DNA of 64,000 nt, taken from assembly GCF_000169175.1 (NCBI RefSeq), contig NZ_AAWS01000020.1, positions 62,001 through 126,000 of the forward strand. The letters are read 5' to 3'. Source of the DNA: Microscilla marina ATCC 23134 (lineage in GTDB: Bacteria; Bacteroidota; Bacteroidia; Cytophagales; Microscillaceae). Under the pieces are notes generated by a model. That model had not been told where the DNA came from. It saw nothing but the letters and a program-made list of their open reading frames with translations, and searched no databases. Below, one piece after another: positions 60,240-64,000 of the stretch (position 1 is its first letter; the number at the start of each line of letters is the position of its first letter). Position numbers and translations under genes: made by a program.

Positions 60240-60665
60240 CTACTTCGCTTGAATCTTTTGGTTGAGTAGTGCAATGGCTTTTACTTTAAGTTGTTGCACT
60301 TCTTCTGTGTTGACTTTGCTGGCTACCATTTGTACAAAGTAAATCAAGCCTACCTCATAGCCATCTGGCGAAGGGTGACTCTTGCAATAATCTATGATAT
60401 ACTCAATTGTAGCTTTGGGGTCTAAAGAGTCTACATACTCGTCTCTTATAGGACTGCTGTCGCGTGCTTCACGATAACTTTTTGATTGATTTGTGTCATT
60501 CTTATCCGAACGATAAGCAAACAAAGGTGCTGGGTACCAGCGAGCCATTGGTGGGTAAGCAGGAAGGGCTAACTTATGTGTAGGGTAGGTTGCTTCTGCA
60601 AATAAGCTTGAACCAAACAGCAAACAAATGAATATAATAAATAGCAACGAAATATAGGATACCAT
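60240..60665 (-). CDS. Small exported hypothetical protein
   Basis: A 141-residue protein with N-terminal export signal (YISLLFIIFICLLFGSSLF). The mature part has a proline-rich stretch (LALPAYPPMARWYPAPLF), a polar charged linker and a C-terminal helical part (ATIEYIIDYCKSHPSPDGYE, VQQLKVKAIALLNQKI). I do not recognise a family. It converges with the preceding gene with a 52-bp gap. Confidence 0.6.
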   Translation of the reverse strand: MVSYISLLFIIFICLLFGSSLFAEATYPTHKLALPAYPPMARWYPAPLFAYRSDKNDTNQSKSYREARDSSPIRDEYVDSLDPKATIEYIIDYCKSHPSPDGYEVGLIYFVQMVASKVNTEEVQQLKVKAIALLNQKIQAK

Positions 60666-60699
60666 AATAGTAGATATTTAATAAACTGAAAAAGCGTAA

Positions 60700-60857
60700 G
60701 TAAAACGGAAAAAATAAAGTATTCCAAGAGAAGACAATATCAGGATGTTAGACGATGAAAAAAATCTTTGCGTAGCCAAAGCTACGGAACTATTTTTTGA
60801 AGAAGTATAACATTCAGAGATACGGTTCTATGGATTAGGTTATTTTTGTAGTTTTAC
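60700..60857. mobile_element. MITE-like element C, copy 2
   Basis: 158 bp with the same terminal inverted repeats (GTAAAACGGAAAAAATAA at left, GTTTTAC at right) and the identical central hairpin TTTGCGTAGCCAAAGCTACG as the copy at 49803-49960. The inner flanks differ, so the two are related but not recent duplicates. Confidence 0.85.
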
Positions 60858-61275
60858 TAAGACTAATGCCTGCCTGATGTTAATAATGAGTAAAATACAT
60901 GCTGGTTGAAAAATAGTAGTTTAAGAACATAGCAATTGTTTTCAAAAATAAGCGTATACTGGATGTTTCACCGTAAACGACGAGCGTATACCAGTAAGCA
61001 GTTTTTTAATATGTTAGTAGGAAAAAGCTTAAAAAGGGAGTAGACTTGGGGGCTGCATAACCATTCCAGATATCATACTCTTATCTGCATATCTTCCTGA
61101 TAATCGGATAGTACTCTATACGAGTCAATGTCTAAAAAGTTGGGGTGCTGGATTGTACTATATTGTTTTTTGAGTAGTGCTTTGTGATATTCGTAATTAT
61201 TCAACTTGTTGATTTATAGTAGGTTATTTATGTCTGCTGTTTTGGTGAAAAAAAACAGGGTTGTATTATACAAGT
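60858..61275. other. Intergenic region, no gene recognised
   Basis: Sequence between the MITE and the PhyH gene. I see no coding region, RNA or strong hairpin. GAAAAATAGTAG near 60907 echoes the end of repeat family A. Confidence 0.4.
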
Positions 61276-61998
61276 TTATGCCTGCCCCTCAAACCATTCT
61301 AAATGCTCAGGCAACTTCAGGTTACTAAATTCCAGGTGTATTACTCTACGGTGGCGCATACTCTTATTTTTTGACGATGCATGCCAGAGTAAAGGCGACA
61401 TGACAAATATGCCTCCTTTTGGCACTTCACAAGTAATTTCATTATACGTTTTTTTGAGATCAGTAAGGTTTTGAGAAGGCTTGATGCCCGGTATGTGAGA
61501 TGCTTCTAATACCTTTAAAGCGCCATTATTTACAGTACACTCATCTAAATGAATGCGCAGTGTTACAATGTTTTCTAAATAGTTTACAGGAGGCTGTACA
61601 GACCAAAACCCGGCTTTTTTTATCCATTTTTTGAATCCCTTGGGTACATCATTGGGTTTTTGTTTTACATTAATAGTTAAATCCTGATGCCAGTTTACAA
61701 CCCAATTAGACTGGGGTGGTTTGTCGAAATAAATGGCTTTGATACAACGAACAGGTAAGGTCAAAAACTGTTGTTGAAGGATTTGTTGTACCTGATTATT
61801 TTTTAGTATTGTCTTAAGTGAGGGTATTTCGCCTAATAAATTACGAATAGCAAACAAATCTTGGTGGGCTCTAAAGTAACTGTTGTCTTGTGGCAGTGGT
61901 GTATGGATGATTTGATTAAGGAGCTCTTGAGTCACTTGTGCAGGCAGGGCATTTGGATAAATAACGTACCCTTTTTCTAAAATTTGTGTTTTGATCAT
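61276..61998 (-). CDS. Phytanoyl-CoA dioxygenase (PhyH)-family Fe(II)/2-oxoglutarate oxygenase
   Basis: A 240-residue protein with the double-stranded beta-helix signatures of PhyH enzymes: the iron ligands in WVVNWHQDLTI (HxD) and the distal His in MSPLLWHASSKN, followed by a conserved Arg in HRRVIHLEFS that would bind 2-oxoglutarate. The start LEKGYVIYPNALPAQVTQEL is a typical PhyH N-terminus. The family hydroxylates diverse small molecules; no substrate can be assigned. It lies 32 bp after the SanA-like gene on the same strand, so they may be co-transcribed. Confidence 0.88.
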   Translation of the reverse strand: MIKTQILEKGYVIYPNALPAQVTQELLNQIIHTPLPQDNSYFRAHQDLFAIRNLLGEIPSLKTILKNNQVQQILQQQFLTLPVRCIKAIYFDKPPQSNWVVNWHQDLTINVKQKPNDVPKGFKKWIKKAGFWSVQPPVNYLENIVTLRIHLDECTVNNGALKVLEASHIPGIKPSQNLTDLKKTYNEITCEVPKGGIFVMSPLLWHASSKNKSMRHRRVIHLEFSNLKLPEHLEWFEGQA

Positions 61999-62030
61999 TG
62001 ACTGAAAAATGGAAAAAAATTAAACAGGTA

Positions 62031-62687
62031 CTAAGCCCCAATTTCTATCTTTTCACCTAAAAACCTAGGTTGTTTGTTGGTCACATACAAATCAAGAAAC
62101 ACCTTTACCCTGGCGAGTTTTTCACGCAATTGGGTCTTAAACCCCATATAAAGGTTAACATCTTTTGCATTGAAAGCCACCGCTTTCATTCCATAATTAG
62201 AGGCTATAAACAAGGCTCTTTTGTTATGAAAAGGTTGAGAAATAATGGTAATGGCTTGTTGTCCAAATACCTTTTTGCTGCGAACTACTGAGTCTAAAGT
62301 TCTGAACCCAGCATAATCAAGTACAATGACTTCGGAAGGAACACCACTGGCAACCAATGCGTTATGCATTTCGCGGGGTTCATTGTAGTAATCAAAACGA
62401 TTGTCGCCACTTACCAATATATATTTTATTTTTTTAGCTTTATAAAGTGCTACTGCAGCTTCTATTCTGTATTTGAAGTAAAGGTTAACCCTGCCGTCGC
62501 TGAGCCATTTGCTCGTACCCAACACCAAGCCTACTTTGTTGGCAGGAATCTGGCCTACTTTGCTGAACAAGTCTGGGCTGCTCTTTTGTTCAATGCGCCA
62601 GTTACAAAATACAATCAGTATTATATTTATAACAATGATTCCAAGAAATATTAGTCCCAATTTTTTTAGTTTTTTCTTCATGGTCAT
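62031..62687 (-). CDS. SanA/YdcF-like DUF218 membrane-anchored protein
   Basis: A 218-residue protein with an N-terminal membrane anchor (LGLIFLGIIVINIILIVFC) and a DUF218 domain: GLVLGTSKWLSDGRVNLYF, RIEAAVALYKAKKIKYILVS, GDNRFDYYNEPREMHNAL and ITIISQPFHNKRALFIASNY. This is the SanA-type pattern; E. coli SanA contributes to envelope barrier function and vancomycin exclusion at high temperature. The start may be the ATG at 62687 or the one two codons later at 62681. The catalytic role of DUF218 is not settled. Confidence 0.85.
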   Translation of the reverse strand: MTMKKKLKKLGLIFLGIIVINIILIVFCNWRIEQKSSPDLFSKVGQIPANKVGLVLGTSKWLSDGRVNLYFKYRIEAAVALYKAKKIKYILVSGDNRFDYYNEPREMHNALVASGVPSEVIVLDYAGFRTLDSVVRSKKVFGQQAITIISQPFHNKRALFIASNYGMKAVAFNAKDVNLYMGFKTQLREKLARVKVFLDLYVTNKQPRFLGEKIEIGA

Positions 62688-62924
62688 AGTGTTGTTAGGC
62701 TATTTTGGTGGGTAAAAGTACAAAAACCTGATTGTTTTTCCATACATTTGTCAAGTGCTTCATACCTTGTTGATTGTTTTACTATAATTTAATCTAGGTA
62801 TTACTACTATTTTTGATTGTTAACCTTGCAAAACCGCCCTATTGTTTTGTGAGTGATGTGATTATTTGGTATTTTAGCTATATAGCAAGTGTAAAGTTGC
62901 TTAAAAACAAAAAACACCAAAATT

Positions 62925-63392
62925 ATGATCACATTCTATAATAGCCGATTTGTGAAATTTCAATACTACGAAAGTGAAGAAATTTTGCAACAAACCTGGA
63001 ATTACACCCATCATCGCAATCATTTACATTTTTATCAAAGCATTCATCAGTTTTTATACATTATTGATGAGTATAAAACCAAAAAAGCCTTGATTGATTT
63101 TTCTAACTTTACCTTTTGCCTTGACGCTCAGTCACAAAAATGGATAGAGAAAAATTTATTTGTTAAACTGGCAAAAAAAAATGTATCAAAGGTAGCTTTG
63201 GTTAAAAGTAAAGACCATAATACACAAGATTCATTACAGACACTTTTTAGTGTAGGTATGGAGCAACAGCCTATAATAGCTCTATTTTTTGACACCCTCT
63301 GTGAGGCAAAACAATGGCTCACCGCAAAACCTGTCCAAGGTACTAGTGCTCGTAGGCAAAAATTAGCCAAAAAAGTTTCGCCTGGCGTTTAA
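62925..63392 (+). CDS. STAS-like hypothetical protein
   Basis: A 155-residue cytosolic protein without signal peptide. Alternating strand-helix pattern with LYIIDEYKTKKALIDFSNFT, VSKVALVKSKD and PIIALFFDTLCEAKQWLTA resembles the SpoIIAA/STAS-like fold found in many Bacteroidota proteins of unknown role. No phosphorylatable Ser motif of anti-sigma antagonists is evident. The basic tail (ARRQKLAKKV) could bind nucleic acid. The assignment is tentative. Confidence 0.6.
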   Translation: MITFYNSRFVKFQYYESEEILQQTWNYTHHRNHLHFYQSIHQFLYIIDEYKTKKALIDFSNFTFCLDAQSQKWIEKNLFVKLAKKNVSKVALVKSKDHNTQDSLQTLFSVGMEQQPIIALFFDTLCEAKQWLTAKPVQGTSARRQKLAKKVSPGV

Positions 63393-63638
63393 GCCAATTT
63401 ATTCTTAAATATTTTTTGACCATAAAGCTATACTCAATATCTGTTTTGATTTGTCTGTTATTTTTTTAATAAAAATACTTTGTTGTCTGTTTTATTTATA
63501 GCCCAACTCGTTGTGTGTTATTAGTTGGTCTTACCTCCTGTTTACCTGCTATTTTTATTCCTATCAAATTGTCCAACCTTAGGCAATTAATTCTGTTTCT
63601 TTGTACTTTCCTTCAAAATTTATGGATAATCAAATACA

Positions 63639-64000
63639 ATGATGCGATTTTTTTCCCGAAGAAAATTCCTTGTTAAAGGTGCTGTGGTAGCCGCCGCTGC
63701 CAGTATAGGCTTAGGACATACCAGTTGCCAATTGTCTGAAAAAGTAAAAGATGAGACAACCGATGCTGATGTAAAAAAAGGTACATTAAAACAAAATCCA
63801 CGTTCAAAACCAATACTACCAGTAGTAATAGCTACCTGGAACCACGGCATAGCTGCCAACGAAGCCGCCATGAGAATAATAGCTCAAGGTAGCAAAGCCA
63901 TAGATGCGGTGGAAGCAGGAGTGAAAGTGACTGAAGCCGACCCCGATAACTTAAGCGTAGGGTATGGAGGATTGCCCGATCGGGATGGAAACGTAACCTT
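63639..64000 (+). CDS. N4-(beta-N-acetylglucosaminyl)-L-asparaginase-like Ntn hydrolase, N-terminal part
   Basis: The gene runs off the right edge; about 120 codons are visible from the ATG at 63639 (a second ATG follows at once). The N-terminus carries a twin-arginine export signal (FFSRRKFLVKGAVVAAAASI). The mature part starts PVVIATWNHGIAANEAAMRI, then GSKAIDAVEAGVKVTEADPD and NLSVGYGGLPDRDGN, which are signatures of the glycosylasparaginase/isoaspartyl-peptidase family. The autocleavage Thr lies beyond the window. It would release asparagine-linked glycans or cleave isoaspartyl bonds outside the cytoplasm. Confidence 0.88.
   Translation, partial: MMRFFSRRKFLVKGAVVAAAASIGLGHTSCQLSEKVKDETTDADVKKGTLKQNPRSKPILPVVIATWNHGIAANEAAMRIIAQGSKAIDAVEAGVKVTEADPDNLSVGYGGLPDRDGNVT

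Overview
The window reads as a chromosome segment of a marine, gliding-type Bacteroidota (Cytophagales; a Microscilla-like organism is my inference). Supporting signs are the lack of clear Shine-Dalgarno sequences, many Sec-secreted proteins ending in A-Q-like cleavage sites, a decayed SusD/RagB gene, a Bacteroidota-style double-glycine precursor peptide, glycine-betaine synthesis genes, and abundant intergenic REP/MITE-like palindromes. No rRNA or tRNA gene was recognised.

Layout. 1-10110: housekeeping and secreted proteins: the start of ahcY, an M61 peptidase, a CapA-like protein, a membrane-anchored AraC regulator, two secreted NTF2-like proteins (one fused to a DJ-1 domain), a cobalamin riboswitch controlling metE, and a VOC protein. 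10155-14866: a CRISPR array of about 64 repeats, transcribed on the minus strand, whose old end carries a 237-bp segmental duplication and REP-like hybrid units. 15482-25339: a minus-strand type III-B operon in the order cmr1, cas10 (no HD domain), cmr3, CARF, cmr4, cmr5, cmr6, then a pentapeptide-CHAT protease. 26165-30143: divergent hen1-pnkp RNA-repair operon, followed by a decayed second CHAT gene. 30.8-35.0 kb: a decay zone with dispersed repeats, an intact sarcosine/dimethylglycine methyltransferase beside a truncated glycine/sarcosine methyltransferase, and a SusD pseudogene. 36.5-38.2 kb: pruA.

38.7-53.5 kb is a second unusual island: a TerY/YegL-like VWA protein, a secreted unknown, a PP2C phosphatase, two small GG-type peptides, then seven plus-strand genes built from four YegI-like kinases, two DnaJ J-domains, single transmembrane segments and WG (KWGF/KYGF) repeats. 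It looks like a greatly expanded VWA-phosphatase-kinase triad with extracytoplasmic WG sensors. 53.8-64 kb: a BamA/TamA-like barrel protein between direct repeats, a secreted TPR-CHAT protein, an arginyltransferase-related protein, small secreted unknowns, a PhyH dioxygenase, a SanA-like protein and the start of a glycosylasparaginase gene.

The strongest candidates for undescribed biology are (i) the HD-less Cas10 plus CARF plus pentapeptide-CHAT locus, which looks like a signalling-driven CRISPR protease system next to an RNA-repair operon, and (ii) the kinase/J-domain/WG transmembrane array linked to VWA and PP2C proteins.
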